A DNA stretch of 52,362 nucleotides from RGIG426 sp045598965 (GCA_045598965.1 JAZRVH010000026.1:1-52362), one strand, 5' to 3'. Shown: positions 42,901-51,404, numbered from the stretch's first letter. Program-made: numbers and translations. The notes: generated by a model from the letters alone, not told the origin.

Positions 42901-45900
42901 ATAGTGCTGATCCGCTGGAAAATTACGAATTGACGCTGAACGACTACGTAAATCCGGAAACCATGGAGCCGGTGACTGTAAAAGCAAACTATGTGACAAA
43001 TGACAGGATGGAATTTGTTGTACCAGGTCCTCTTAAATGTGTGGGGGATGAGGGGAAAGTAACGGTTACCTACAAGGGTAAAAATGAGTTGCTTTCGGCA
43101 GACGACATTAACCTGTACGTCGCTTTGCAACGGGCAAAATCGGATTCTCCTGAGGGACCGGGGCATTTTGACTATTCTTCGCAGGGGGCTTGGGAAGCAG
43201 TTGATCCGGAGAATGTAAGTCTCTCTGCTCATCCTATTACGCATTCTAATGCAAATTACAACTATATGCTGTATCCTATGGTGGGCAATATGACTTACCA
43301 GGGGACGGAAGCCGAAAATGTGGGGGTAACCACTTGGTTTTCTGAATTCGGTTCCTTCATTGACACCGACGATTATATTGAAATGACCGTGGAATTTGAC
43401 AAGATTCCGGAGGGGTTTACGTCGGCGTCTTCAATGTTCAATATGATGTATGAAGGCGTGGTGGGAACGGTTGAGGGGAACACTGTTACGATTCGTATTG
43501 ATGGACATACAAACGGGCCTTGGTGGCCGTTGCCCGGGTTGGGAGCACGAAAAGGACCGTACAGTGATTATGTTGCACCCTATGTTTGTACCGACTTTTT
43601 GGCAACTATTACCGGCGTGAAATTAGAGTATTTCAAAGCAACGTGGGTGCCGGACTACAATATCACTGTCGTAAACGGTTCGGCGAGCAAAACCACCGCC
43701 AACTATGGCGACGAAATCACGCTGACCGCCGACGAGCCGGAGACGGGCTACAAATTCGTGGGTTGGGCGAGCGACGAGGTGACCGTGACGAATGGCAAGT
43801 TCACCATGCCGGCGAAAGACGTCACCGTCACCGCCCAGTATGAAAAAGTGGACTACACCGTGACTGTCGTAAACGGTTCGGCGAGCAAAACGACTGCCAA
43901 CTACGGCGACGAAATCACGCTGACCGCCGACGAGCCGGAGACGGGCTATAAATTCGTGGGTTGGACGAGCGACGACGTCACTGTGACGGATGGCAAATTC
44001 ACCATGCCGGCGAAAGACGTCACCGTCACCGCTCAGTATGAAAAAGTGAACTACACCGTGACTGTCGTAAACGGTTCGGCGAGCAAAACAACCGCCAACT
44101 ACGGCGACGAGATCACGCTGACCGCCGACACTGCCGCCACCGGATTCGAGTTCGACAAATGGGTCGTGAAAGCCGGCGGCGTAACCGTGACAGACGGTAA
44201 ATTCACGATGCCCGCCGCCGACGTGACGGTGGAAGCGACGTACAAAGTCATCGACTACACTGTCACCGTCGTGAACGGTTCGGCGAGCAAGACAACCGCC
44301 AACTACGGCGACGAGATCACGCTGACCGCCGACGAGCCGGAGACGGGCTATAAATTCGTCGGTTGGGCGAGCGACGACGTCACTGTGACGGATGGCAAGT
44401 TCACCATGCCGGCGAAAGACGTCACCGTCACCGCCCAGTATGAAAAAGTGGACTACACCGTCACCGTTGTAAACGGCTCGGCGAGCAAAACGACTGCCAA
44501 CTACGGCGACGAGATTACGTTGACCGCCGACGAGCCGGAGACGGGCTATAAATTCGTCGGTTGGGCGAGCGACGACGTCACTGTGACGGATGGCAAGTTC
44601 ACCATGCCGGCGAAAGACGTCACCGTCACCGCTCAGTATGAAAAAGTGGATTACACCGTGACTGTCGTAAACGGTTCGGCGAGCAAAACGACCGCCAACT
44701 ACGGCGACGAAATTACGCTGACCGCTGACCAGCCGGAGACGGGCTACAAATTCGTCGGTTGGACGAGCGACGACGTCACTGTGACGGATGGCAAGTTCAC
44801 TATGCCGGCGAAAGACGTCACCGTTACCGCTCAGTATGAAAAAGTGGACTACACCGTGACCGTCGTAAACGGTTCGGCGAGCAAGACAACCGCTAACTAC
44901 GGCGACGAGATTACGCTGACGGCCGACGAGCCGGAGACGGGCTACAAATTCGTCGGTTGGGCGAGCGACGAGGTGACCGTGACGGACGGCAAGTTCACCA
45001 TGCCGGCGAAAGACGTCACCGTCACCGCTCAGTATGAAAAAGTGGACTACACCGTGACTGTCGTAAACGGTTCGGCGAGCAAGACAACCGCCAACTACGG
45101 CGACGAAATTACGCTGACCGCCGACCAGCCGGAGACGGGCTATAAATTCGTCGGTTGGGCGAGCGACGAGGTGACCGTGACGGATGGCAAGTTCACCATG
45201 CCGGCGAAAGACGTCACCGTCACCGCCCAGTATGAAAAAGTGGACTACACCGTGACTGTCGTAAACGGCTCGGCGAGCAAAACCACCGCCAACTACGGCG
45301 ACGAAATTACGCTGACCGCCGACGAGCCGGAGACGGGCTACAAATTCGTCGGTTGGGCGAGCGACGAGGTGACCGTGACGGACGGCAAGTTCACCATGCC
45401 GGCGAAAGACGTCACCGTCACCGCCCAGTATGAAAAAGTGGATTACACCGTCACCGTTGTAAACGGCTCGGCGAGCAAGACGACTGCCAATTACGGCGAC
45501 GAAATTACGCTGACCGCCGACACTGCCGCCACCGGATTCGAGTTCGACAAATGGGTTGTGAAAGCCGGCGGCGTAACCGTGACAGACGGTAAATTCACGA
45601 TGCCCGCCGCCGACGTGACGGTGGAAGCGACGTACAAAGTCATCGACTACACTGTGACTGTCGTAAACGGTTCGGCGAGCAAAACGACCGCTAACTACGG
45701 CGACGAGATTACGTTGACCGCCGACACTGCCGCCACCGGATTCGAGTTCGACAAATGGGTCGTGAAAGCCGGCGGCGTAACCGTGACAGACGGTAAATTC
45801 ACGATGCCCGCCGCCGACGTGACGGTGGAAGCAACGTATAAAGCCATCACTCACACGGCTACATTCGTGGTGCCGGATTCCAACGGCACGTATGTTGACG

Positions 45901-48458
45901 CCGCCGGAACCTACCGTGTGGTGGATACTGTGCTGTTTGTCGAGGGTGCCAAAACCATTGCGGAGCCGGTTGTTCCCGTGTTGGATGAGCGGTATTACGG
46001 CTATTGGGAGCCGTATACGCTCGGAACGAGTGATATCGTGGTGAAGCCGGTTTATGAGCTGAAATCTACGGATAACGAGTCGGATTTGGTCGTTACCAAG
46101 GATCGCACATTTGATGAGCAAACCGGTGTGGCATCGCTTACCCTCAACGCTTTTGCTGAAACCCGCAACGCCAAAGTAACGATGGGTGCGGATGCCTACG
46201 ATATCGTGCTTGTGGTTGACCAATCGGGTTCGATGGCGTACGTGATGGGTGAGGATCGTGAGCCGAGAAAAGTGGGGTATAACAAGGAAACCCAAGCGGA
46301 TACCCGCCGTGAAAAGCTGAAATCGGTGGCGAGCGATTTTGTGAATATGGTGTATGACAGTGCCGTGGAAAACGGCGTGGATCACCGTGTGGCAATCGTT
46401 GGCTTCGGAAGCGGCTCGTCGCTCGGGTATGAGAACACCGAGGTGCTGACCCCGTCGGTGACGAAATACAGCACAAAGAATATGAATAAAGCGTATGCTA
46501 ACGCTTTGTTGTCGGTGACCGGTCAAAAGGCTACAATTGATTCGGCAATCGCCGGTATCGACTCCAAAGGTGCTACTGCCGCCAACTACGGTTTGGAAAT
46601 GGCAGAGGGCGTGTTTGCCAATGCCGGCGACGATGGACGCAAACGGCTGGTGGTGTTCTTGACGGACGGTGTGCCGACGACATCCAGCGAATTTAGTCGT
46701 GACGTGGCAAACAACGCCATTGACAGTGCCAACAATTTGAAGAACGTTTACGGTGCATCGGTGTATTCTATCGCCATTTCCAATCTGGCGAATGTGGACG
46801 ATATGAAACAAAACTTCAATATCTTCCTGCATGCGGTTTCGTCCAACTATCCGAATGCGATTTCTTTGAATAAGGTGGGCGAAGCGGCTTTGATGAAAGA
46901 GTATTTCCTCAAAGCATCCGATGCGGAGTCGCTCAATGCTTCGCTCAAGAACATTTTTGCCCAGAAAATCAGCAACACTGTGTCCTTTGACAATATGACG
47001 TTGTTTGATACGCTTTCGCCGGCATTTACGCTGACAACCGAACAGGAAACGGCGTTGCGTGAGACGGTGAAAGCTCAATACGGCGTCAAGGACGAAGATA
47101 TTGTCATTACCCATAATGAGGACAAAACGACGACGATTACGGTGTATAATCTATCGCCGAAGCCGAAGTACGATGCGACCAACGTGATGCTCGGTTATGA
47201 GATTTCGCTGACGTTTGACGTGACGGCTAACGAAAATGCGTTGAAATCCGGAACCTATGCGGTGGATACCGATGAGGCCGGTGTGGTTCACGACGGCGTT
47301 TTGGTGGCGACGTTTGATCCCTCCGAGGTGAACGTTACGAAGGATTCCTGCCTCGTGAAATTCCTTATCGGTGACGAGGTGTATTCGCTGGTTCACGCCC
47401 AAATGGGGGATAGTGTGGAAGCTCCGAACGCTCCCTTTGCTCGGTGGGATGTGTCCCAGTCGTTTACGGTAGACCGGAAAGTGGTAGAGTTTGTGACCAC
47501 CCGTAAGGAGTTTAGAACCGTAACGTGGGTTGTCGGCAACGTGAGAACACAAGAATCGTATTACATCGGAGAAAAGATAACAGAGCCTTCGGTGGAAAAC
47601 CCCGAGGGGAAACGGTTTATCGGATGGGATATGCCAGTGCCGGAGCGGATGCCGGAAACGAATCTGGTCTTTACGGCTCGGTTTGAAGACCATACACATG
47701 ACTTTGTGCTTACAGGCAAAGAGGGCACGTGTGATGCCGGAATGACCTATTATTATGCTTGCGAGTGCGGCGAGACAAAGGTGGAGAATGTTCCGCCTTG
47801 CGAACACCAGTATGTAGCACGCCTGCTGCAAGAAAATGGGCAGACGGAATCCATTATGATTTGTGCGGAATGCGGTGCACAGCAAGAACACGACATTACG
47901 TATCATGCGGCGTATACCGAGGATGGGTTAGACCTCGCCGGCGAACAGCAAGACGGCAAAACGCAGATTTTCGATATCAAGATGTTGAACGACGAAAACC
48001 AGCCGATTCAGCCGAATGAGCCGCTTTTGATGCGTGTGCCGCTGACCGAGGAAATGTTGAATCATTTGGATAAACTGAAAATATACCGTTTGAATGAAAA
48101 TAACGAAAGGGTATATTTTGATTGGACGCTTTCCGGCGAATCCGCTGTGTTTGCTACGAACCACTTCAGCTGTTATGTATTGACGGTAGACGAACAAGCC
48201 GAAGAGAATTTGGACTATAAACAAGCTCTTGTGGAGCTTGGTGAGAGCCAAGTGCTTTACGGCGATGCCAACGATGACGGCTTTGTCAATATGAAAGACG
48301 TGTTGATGCTTCGGAAATATCTGGCGGATATGGAGGATGCCATCAATAGCATCAATCTCACCAATGCCGATGCCACCGGCAACGGTTATGTGGATATGAA
48401 AGACGTGCTGATGCTTCGCAAGTTCTTGGCAGAAATGGTGGATCATCTCGGTGCGTAA
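39906..48458 (+). CDS. BspA-type LRR protein with InlB-like repeats, VWA domain and dockerin
   Basis: This is a 2850-residue secreted protein. After a signal peptide (MKKLLSWISVIAMLATMLSV onward) and a TWVLDGTELTISGNG segment, about 700 residues are leucine-rich repeats of the BspA class (SVTSIGEKAF, VTYIGEAAF, with LFNKDKTELVCYP inserts). A beta-rich region follows to residue 1250. Eleven near-identical InlB-like repeats fill 1251-1982. A VWA domain has DQSGS at 2105-2109. Further beta modules and a cysteine-containing CECGETKVENV segment lead to a dockerin (2785-2850; GDANDDGFVNMKDV and ADATGNGYVDMKDV). The layout suggests an adhesin displayed through a cohesin. GAAAGGAAG precedes the ATG. 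Confidence 0.93.
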   Translation: MKKLLSWISVIAMLATMLSVFTLPASAETSDTENGETVSGVTGDCTWVLDGTELTISGNGEMEDYVGVDYLPWGTEVTKVTIESGVTRIGNYAFYECNCLASVNISNSVTSIGEKAFMECYDLADVDIPDSVTHIGGDAFYGVDTYYDDSSWDDGVFYVDSWLVKVDSDDLSASYTIKEGTVGIATGAFEYCENLMSITIPDSVKYIGDSAFCMCENLENIVFPDSVRNLGDFAFFGSVFYEDDSNWEDGMLYLGSWAIDAKSGLPASYTVKEGTIGIADGTFEYCMDLTDITLPDGLLSIGIGAFTSCGISSITIPSAVTYIGEAAFNGCQNLVSINVEEDNEVYSATNGVLYDKDKTELICYPSGKSETSYTIPSGVTRVGAFAFAGNNVLKSATISSGVTSIGDEVFSETYIDNIEVASGNVVYSSENGVLFNKDKTELVCYPIGKTDSSYEIPDGVERIGKNAFMWSDLSSITIPGSVTYIKGNAFSAVFYLETVYFDSIEVWKACDIRRGNTCLTDGSCLIAADGKEYSSEDGVLFNKDKTELVSFPLTKKGSSSEHTDGWSDEYVVPDGVISIAEKAFFDCDKVTDITVSDGVTSIGAYAFAQCDSLRAIVLPDSIVSIGDYAFSGCASLGDLTIAAGVTRLDANMFPSCDFYIAVAEENEYYSSDEGSLFNKDKTELIFCRAFYYGGSYAVPDSVTKICSGAFTGVTALESVAIPASVVQIDTDAFYGTSELKTVCYQGTEEEWNAIDIRSGNDNLLSVPHYYMNGNSGDSFFYGFLLADNYSYLGINCDIETGLEARWSCNGVSALNFSEDVKCDVLVDGDVVGTCGNTDMTWTEFYEQYVKTVSPYHILTVDVNATPNDFTSDAWYDGTTVGKVSHVREDDHVRLYYCAPFGYEENLSEDLLKVGYGIADAENLTESDFDITVSISKYYMTMASKDNYSYGKKELTYSSQGNTLTTNISSVAKDISDCQLLYLSLWRDDYHSSSWYSWLNSADPLENYELTLNDYVNPETMEPVTVKANYVTNDRMEFVVPGPLKCVGDEGKVTVTYKGKNELLSADDINLYVALQRAKSDSPEGPGHFDYSSQGAWEAVDPENVSLSAHPITHSNANYNYMLYPMVGNMTYQGTEAENVGVTTWFSEFGSFIDTDDYIEMTVEFDKIPEGFTSASSMFNMMYEGVVGTVEGNTVTIRIDGHTNGPWWPLPGLGARKGPYSDYVAPYVCTDFLATITGVKLEYFKATWVPDYNITVVNGSASKTTANYGDEITLTADEPETGYKFVGWASDEVTVTNGKFTMPAKDVTVTAQYEKVDYTVTVVNGSASKTTANYGDEITLTADEPETGYKFVGWTSDDVTVTDGKFTMPAKDVTVTAQYEKVNYTVTVVNGSASKTTANYGDEITLTADTAATGFEFDKWVVKAGGVTVTDGKFTMPAADVTVEATYKVIDYTVTVVNGSASKTTANYGDEITLTADEPETGYKFVGWASDDVTVTDGKFTMPAKDVTVTAQYEKVDYTVTVVNGSASKTTANYGDEITLTADEPETGYKFVGWASDDVTVTDGKFTMPAKDVTVTAQYEKVDYTVTVVNGSASKTTANYGDEITLTADQPETGYKFVGWTSDDVTVTDGKFTMPAKDVTVTAQYEKVDYTVTVVNGSASKTTANYGDEITLTADEPETGYKFVGWASDEVTVTDGKFTMPAKDVTVTAQYEKVDYTVTVVNGSASKTTANYGDEITLTADQPETGYKFVGWASDEVTVTDGKFTMPAKDVTVTAQYEKVDYTVTVVNGSASKTTANYGDEITLTADEPETGYKFVGWASDEVTVTDGKFTMPAKDVTVTAQYEKVDYTVTVVNGSASKTTANYGDEITLTADTAATGFEFDKWVVKAGGVTVTDGKFTMPAADVTVEATYKVIDYTVTVVNGSASKTTANYGDEITLTADTAATGFEFDKWVVKAGGVTVTDGKFTMPAADVTVEATYKAITHTATFVVPDSNGTYVDAAGTYRVVDTVLFVEGAKTIAEPVVPVLDERYYGYWEPYTLGTSDIVVKPVYELKSTDNESDLVVTKDRTFDEQTGVASLTLNAFAETRNAKVTMGADAYDIVLVVDQSGSMAYVMGEDREPRKVGYNKETQADTRREKLKSVASDFVNMVYDSAVENGVDHRVAIVGFGSGSSLGYENTEVLTPSVTKYSTKNMNKAYANALLSVTGQKATIDSAIAGIDSKGATAANYGLEMAEGVFANAGDDGRKRLVVFLTDGVPTTSSEFSRDVANNAIDSANNLKNVYGASVYSIAISNLANVDDMKQNFNIFLHAVSSNYPNAISLNKVGEAALMKEYFLKASDAESLNASLKNIFAQKISNTVSFDNMTLFDTLSPAFTLTTEQETALRETVKAQYGVKDEDIVITHNEDKTTTITVYNLSPKPKYDATNVMLGYEISLTFDVTANENALKSGTYAVDTDEAGVVHDGVLVATFDPSEVNVTKDSCLVKFLIGDEVYSLVHAQMGDSVEAPNAPFARWDVSQSFTVDRKVVEFVTTRKEFRTVTWVVGNVRTQESYYIGEKITEPSVENPEGKRFIGWDMPVPERMPETNLVFTARFEDHTHDFVLTGKEGTCDAGMTYYYACECGETKVENVPPCEHQYVARLLQENGQTESIMICAECGAQQEHDITYHAAYTEDGLDLAGEQQDGKTQIFDIKMLNDENQPIQPNEPLLMRVPLTEEMLNHLDKLKIYRLNENNERVYFDWTLSGESAVFATNHFSCYVLTVDEQAEENLDYKQALVELGESQVLYGDANDDGFVNMKDVLMLRKYLADMEDAINSINLTNADATGNGYVDMKDVLMLRKFLAEMVDHLGA
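43656..45851 (+). repeat. Eleven tandem InlB-like repeats, near identical in DNA
   Basis: Each unit opens YTVTVVNGSASKTTANYGDE and ends in a YEKVD or YKVID joint. Eight units are type A (66 codons, with PETGYKFVGW). Three units, numbers 3, 10 and 11, are type B (68 codons, with AATGFEFDKW). Differences between neighbouring type A units are limited to a handful of codons (A/T in GWASD, E/Q in TADEP, D/E in SDDV). This is a recombination-prone coding array, not a CRISPR. Confidence 0.96.
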
Positions 48459-48473
48459 ACGAATATACACCAA

Positions 48474-48505
48474 GCGGCAGGGAGAATTTTTCCCTGCCGC
48501 TGTTG
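48474..48505 (+). terminator. Hairpin after the LRR/VWA/dockerin gene
   Basis: GCGGCAGGGA and TCCCTGCCGC form a perfect 10-bp stem. The exit is TGTTGCTTG and not a clean T tract, so termination strength is uncertain. Confidence 0.65.
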
Positions 48506-48539
48506 CTTGTAAACGAGCTCTACTCCGGGAAAGTATTTC

Positions 48540-48569
48540 TTGACATCTTCCGATGCAATAGTGTATACT
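48540..48569 (+). promoter_or_regulatory. Promoter of the lipoprotein gene
   Basis: TTGACA (48540-48545) and TATACT (48564-48569) are spaced by 18 bases. The transcript would begin just before the structured leader described next. Confidence 0.75.
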
Positions 48570-48577
48570 AACCTTAT

Positions 48578-48715
48578 AGAAGCATTCTCTCGGTCCGCCA
48601 CGGACGTCTTGAAAGTAGGGGCATTTGCATCTACTGCCGATGAGCTGCTTCTCTTTTTTTAATACGTGGCATAACCGTTCCCCGAGTTTAATCCGACACC
48701 GATGGGGTATGCCGA
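48578..48715 (+). ncRNA. Structured 5' leader, candidate cis-regulatory RNA with attenuator
   Basis: AGAAGCA (48578-48584) pairs exactly with TGCTTCT (48646-48652), which is followed directly by CTTTTTTT, as in an intrinsic terminator. The closed region contains CGG/CCG and CTC/GAG helices, a hairpin GTCCG-CCA-CGGAC, and a second arm GTAG/CTAC. GGCA (48620-48623) could instead pair with TGCC (48635-48638). A further hairpin with GGCATA/TATGCC (from 48668) sits just before the ribosome-binding site. I do not recognise a known riboswitch class. The pairings are visible, the regulatory role is inferred. Confidence 0.45.
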
Positions 48716-48733
48716 TATTTGAGGAGGTACCTT

Positions 48734-50608
48734 ATGAGTAAGACGAAGAAAAACGCAAAATGCAGAACAAATGCGATGAAAAGAACCCTGTGTTTGTTGT
48801 TCGTGTTCGCTGTGCTTCTGTCGGTTTTTACCGGCTGTAAAAACACCGATTTTCCGTCCAGAAGCCAAAACGGTATTGCCGGGTATGAGGATATCGTTCT
48901 CGGCGATTTCCAATCCTTTGAGGACGATGGCCCGCTTGATACGACCGAAACATTGACCTTTGCCGTGCCGGACAGCGTCAAAGAAGAGGCTTACTATGAG
49001 CTGATGGGAATGTATATCGGGGAGGACTACGTATACTATTATCCGTTGGATATGGATGCTCTTTACAACGATAAGAAAGCCTCTTTCGATATCGCCCACC
49101 ACAGCATCTATTCGCTGGCACATCCGGATAAGGCGGTGTTAATTGATGAATGGACGAAACGTGCCTCCGTTAACATCGTTACGAAAGACGATGCCGACGG
49201 GAAAATGAACGTCGAAATCCGTGAGCTTGTGAACGAAACGCTTGACGAGCTCGGTCTTGACAGCGATTCCTTTGGCGGCGAGGTTTACCGCTATATCATC
49301 AGCCACGATTCCAAAGGAGAAATGCTTACTGCCGCCGTTGACGGCGATTATGACACCTTAAAAACGAAATATGCTACCATGGTGGCGGATGGGCTCGTAA
49401 ATCTCTGCTTTGGTGTGGAGGGTGCCGACGACGTGATTGACGTTGTGACGGCAGTTTCTGATTCCGAGGACATTGCTCAGGGAGCCAAAAAGCTTTGTGA
49501 AGAAATTGAAAAGAAGGTTTTTCCGGTTATTGATGTAACGGAAAAATTTGCAAAATTCGTGGATAAATCCTTCGATATTTGGGCAGACAGCACGATGGAT
49601 GAGACCTATCGGTATGTGTTTAAGAAATATGCCGATGAAAACGGCAATATTTCGGACGACGATTGGGCAACCGTGTATGCGACCATTCACGGTGCTTGGG
49701 CCAGATACAAGACCCGAGGAATCGGTGAAGAGGAGCTGAAACAGCAATTTTCGGAGCGTGCACAACAAGAAACCAGAATTGCCGAAAAAGAGAAAGAACT
49801 GAAAAAACTTGTTAAGAAATGGGACGAAGACGGGCTTCTCAATCCCTATCTTTTCAATTATTCCCGCAGTTGGTCGGTTGCCGACCGGCTTAAATCGCTG
49901 TATAACTCGAGACAGACCATCGTCGAGATGTTCACCAAAGACGGCAAACTGCAAATGGGTGCTTATAAGGGCAAGATGACGGAGGATGAGTTTATCGAGG
50001 AAATGCTCTATAAATGGACGGTTTTCGGAACGAAGGACAGAGCCAAGTTTTATAAATGGCTGGAAGATGAGAAAATCGTGAAAAAACCGGTCGCAAAGGG
50101 CAAGGCGTATGCGTGGGTGCGGGTTGCCACCGAGATTGAGAAAAAGGATAACGAGGCAGACGAGGTATACAGAACGACTCGTGAGGCCTCGGAAAACAGC
50201 CATACCGTGACTTGCGAATATGTCTGGAAAGACGGCCCGTATGAAAAAGCGGTATTTACAGCAACCTGTGAAACGCCGCCGGAAATCATTTATGCCGACA
50301 AAGAATTTACGTTGCACGAGACACTCAAGGCCGCCGGTCAAACGGAACACTATTTCTCGGCATCCTGCTGGTATAAAACCGAAAGCCCCGATGTTCACTT
50401 TGGCGGCACGACGGGACGACCGAAGTTTGAAAATGCCGAGGGTATAGGAACCCTTTCGGTCGGCAGCCACGAAGAGGACGAAAAAAGCGGTGACATAACG
50501 GTTACCGGCAAGCTCGGTGCCGGCAGTGAGGGCGAACAAATCGGTATCTTTTTCTGCGGATGCGATGCGGATACCCGTTGGATCTATGAATGGAAAAAGG
50601 TGAGTTAA
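48734..50608 (+). CDS. Lipoprotein of unknown function
   Basis: This 624-residue exported protein has a lipoprotein signal. A basic N-terminus with internal Met15 is followed by a hydrophobic stretch and the lipobox FTGC with Cys35. The mature part is soluble, with charged helical regions (EKEKELKKLVKKWDEDGL) and a beta-rich C-terminal portion (HTVTCEYVWKDGPYEKAVFT). No domain is recognised. The ATG at 48734 follows GAGGAGG. A TTG at 48719 lies in the ribosome-binding site and is rejected. The next gene begins 3 bases after the stop, so the two are probably co-translated. It follows an unusual structured leader. Confidence 0.88.
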   Translation: MSKTKKNAKCRTNAMKRTLCLLFVFAVLLSVFTGCKNTDFPSRSQNGIAGYEDIVLGDFQSFEDDGPLDTTETLTFAVPDSVKEEAYYELMGMYIGEDYVYYYPLDMDALYNDKKASFDIAHHSIYSLAHPDKAVLIDEWTKRASVNIVTKDDADGKMNVEIRELVNETLDELGLDSDSFGGEVYRYIISHDSKGEMLTAAVDGDYDTLKTKYATMVADGLVNLCFGVEGADDVIDVVTAVSDSEDIAQGAKKLCEEIEKKVFPVIDVTEKFAKFVDKSFDIWADSTMDETYRYVFKKYADENGNISDDDWATVYATIHGAWARYKTRGIGEEELKQQFSERAQQETRIAEKEKELKKLVKKWDEDGLLNPYLFNYSRSWSVADRLKSLYNSRQTIVEMFTKDGKLQMGAYKGKMTEDEFIEEMLYKWTVFGTKDRAKFYKWLEDEKIVKKPVAKGKAYAWVRVATEIEKKDNEADEVYRTTREASENSHTVTCEYVWKDGPYEKAVFTATCETPPEIIYADKEFTLHETLKAAGQTEHYFSASCWYKTESPDVHFGGTTGRPKFENAEGIGTLSVGSHEEDEKSGDITVTGKLGAGSEGEQIGIFFCGCDADTRWIYEWKKVS

Positions 50609-50611
50609 ACG

Positions 50612-51001
50612 ATGGATACTGTGATGACGGTTATCGGAATCGTCCTATCTGTAATCGGGTTGCTGTTTATCCTTGCGTTTGCCATTAGCAGAGCAGCCTG
50701 CAGAACGAGAATAGAAGCAACCGTAAGTAAGCTTGCCACAAAATCGATGAAGTTTCGGGGAAGAACGGTAACCGATACCACGCCGATTTTCACCTATACG
50801 GTCGGCGGTAAGGAGTATACCTATAAAGCGGAAATGTCAACGACAAATCGCAAGCGGTTTACTGTTGGGCAAAAAGAGGTCATTTACATCAACAAAAAAC
50901 ACCCGAACGAAGCCCGCTACGGTAGTAATTTTGGCTTTTTGCTGTGTGGTATCGTGTGTGTTTTGCTCGGCACAGCGGTTATCGTGCTGTCCTTTATGTG
51001 A
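50612..51001 (+). CDS. DUF3592-like small membrane protein
   Basis: This 129-residue protein has two membrane helices (about residues 5-27 and 107-127) around a soluble beta domain with TDTTPIFTYTVGGKEYTYK and VGQKEVIYINKKHPNEAR. That is the layout of DUF3592 proteins, whose function is not known. It starts 3 bases after the lipoprotein stop with AAAAAGGTGAG upstream, so it is likely coupled to it. After its TGA stop the frame stays open and lysine-rich (DIRNAFKDKLKDKDEMQQ) until the terminator hairpin. This could be a lost tail or chance. Confidence 0.85.
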   Translation: MDTVMTVIGIVLSVIGLLFILAFAISRAACRTRIEATVSKLATKSMKFRGRTVTDTTPIFTYTVGGKEYTYKAEMSTTNRKRFTVGQKEVIYINKKHPNEARYGSNFGFLLCGIVCVLLGTAVIVLSFM

Positions 51002-51054
51002 GACATCCGCAATGCGTTCAAGGACAAGCTGAAAGACAAAGACGAAATGCAACA

Positions 51055-51100
51055 AAAAAAGAGCTACCTGATTTTGCAATCAGATAGCTCTTTTCTTTTT
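51055..51100. terminator. Bidirectional terminator
   Basis: AAAAGAGCTA-C-CTGATT and AATCAG-A-TAGCTCTTTT form a long stem with one mismatch and a TTGC loop. Both sides have A/T tracts. It can end the rightward lipoprotein unit and a leftward transcript from the promoter at 51376-51404. Confidence 0.9.
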
Positions 51101-51375
51101 AGAATCATTCAAATGTTGTCAAAACGTTGCCAAAAGCCGTTTTCGGAACTCAAAAATCCTTTATTATCAAGGGCTTTCAGCGTTTTGTGCATTATTCCCA
51201 CTCGCCGGCAACTAAACAACTTTGTTTAGGTTTTGTGTACTGTGGTCTCGTGGGTTGCTTTGATTTCACAAATGATTTGTAGTATTCTGACGAAATTTCC
51301 GCTTGTTATCATTTTGTTATCAAAGATGATAACAGCAGTCGTAGCACGTGGCTGTGAGGTTCTTAATTCACCTAT
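51101..51375 (-). other. Leftward transcribed region of unknown nature, with paired 11-bp-period repeats
   Basis: No gene longer than about 35 codons is seen. Plus-strand repeats GTTGTC/GTTGCC (51115, 51126) and GTTATC/GTTATC (51305, 51316) each have an 11-base period, and GATAAC at 51328 is inverted to the second pair. CTAAACAACTTTGTTTAG at 51209 is a small palindrome. Such spaced direct repeats resemble arm-type binding sites of tyrosine integrases, so this could be an old attachment region. It could also be a small RNA gene of about 270 bases. Two tiny minus-strand frames overlap as TAATG, ending in AGEWE and then starting MHKTLKAL. Confidence 0.35.
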
Positions 51376-51404
51376 ATTATAGCACATTTTGAGGGATTTT
51401 GCAA
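51376..51404 (-). promoter_or_regulatory. Leftward promoter
   Basis: On the minus strand, TTGCAA (51404-51399) and a perfect TATAAT (51381-51376) are separated by exactly 17 bases. It points toward 51101 and the shared terminator. Confidence 0.72.

Noticed and set aside
43656..45851. Possible CRISPR array
   Set aside because: Units of 198-204 bp are contiguous, in frame and without spacers, and they encode a known type of surface repeat.
43623..47114. A long minus-strand open frame across the InlB-like repeats
   Set aside because: It is a mirror of the repeat array, with repetitive His/Arg-rich product and no ribosome-binding site.
50999..51001. TGA recoding (selenocysteine or readthrough)
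   Set aside because: TGA is used as an ordinary stop elsewhere in the window (for example mgtE and ctsR), and the next frame runs into a terminator hairpin.
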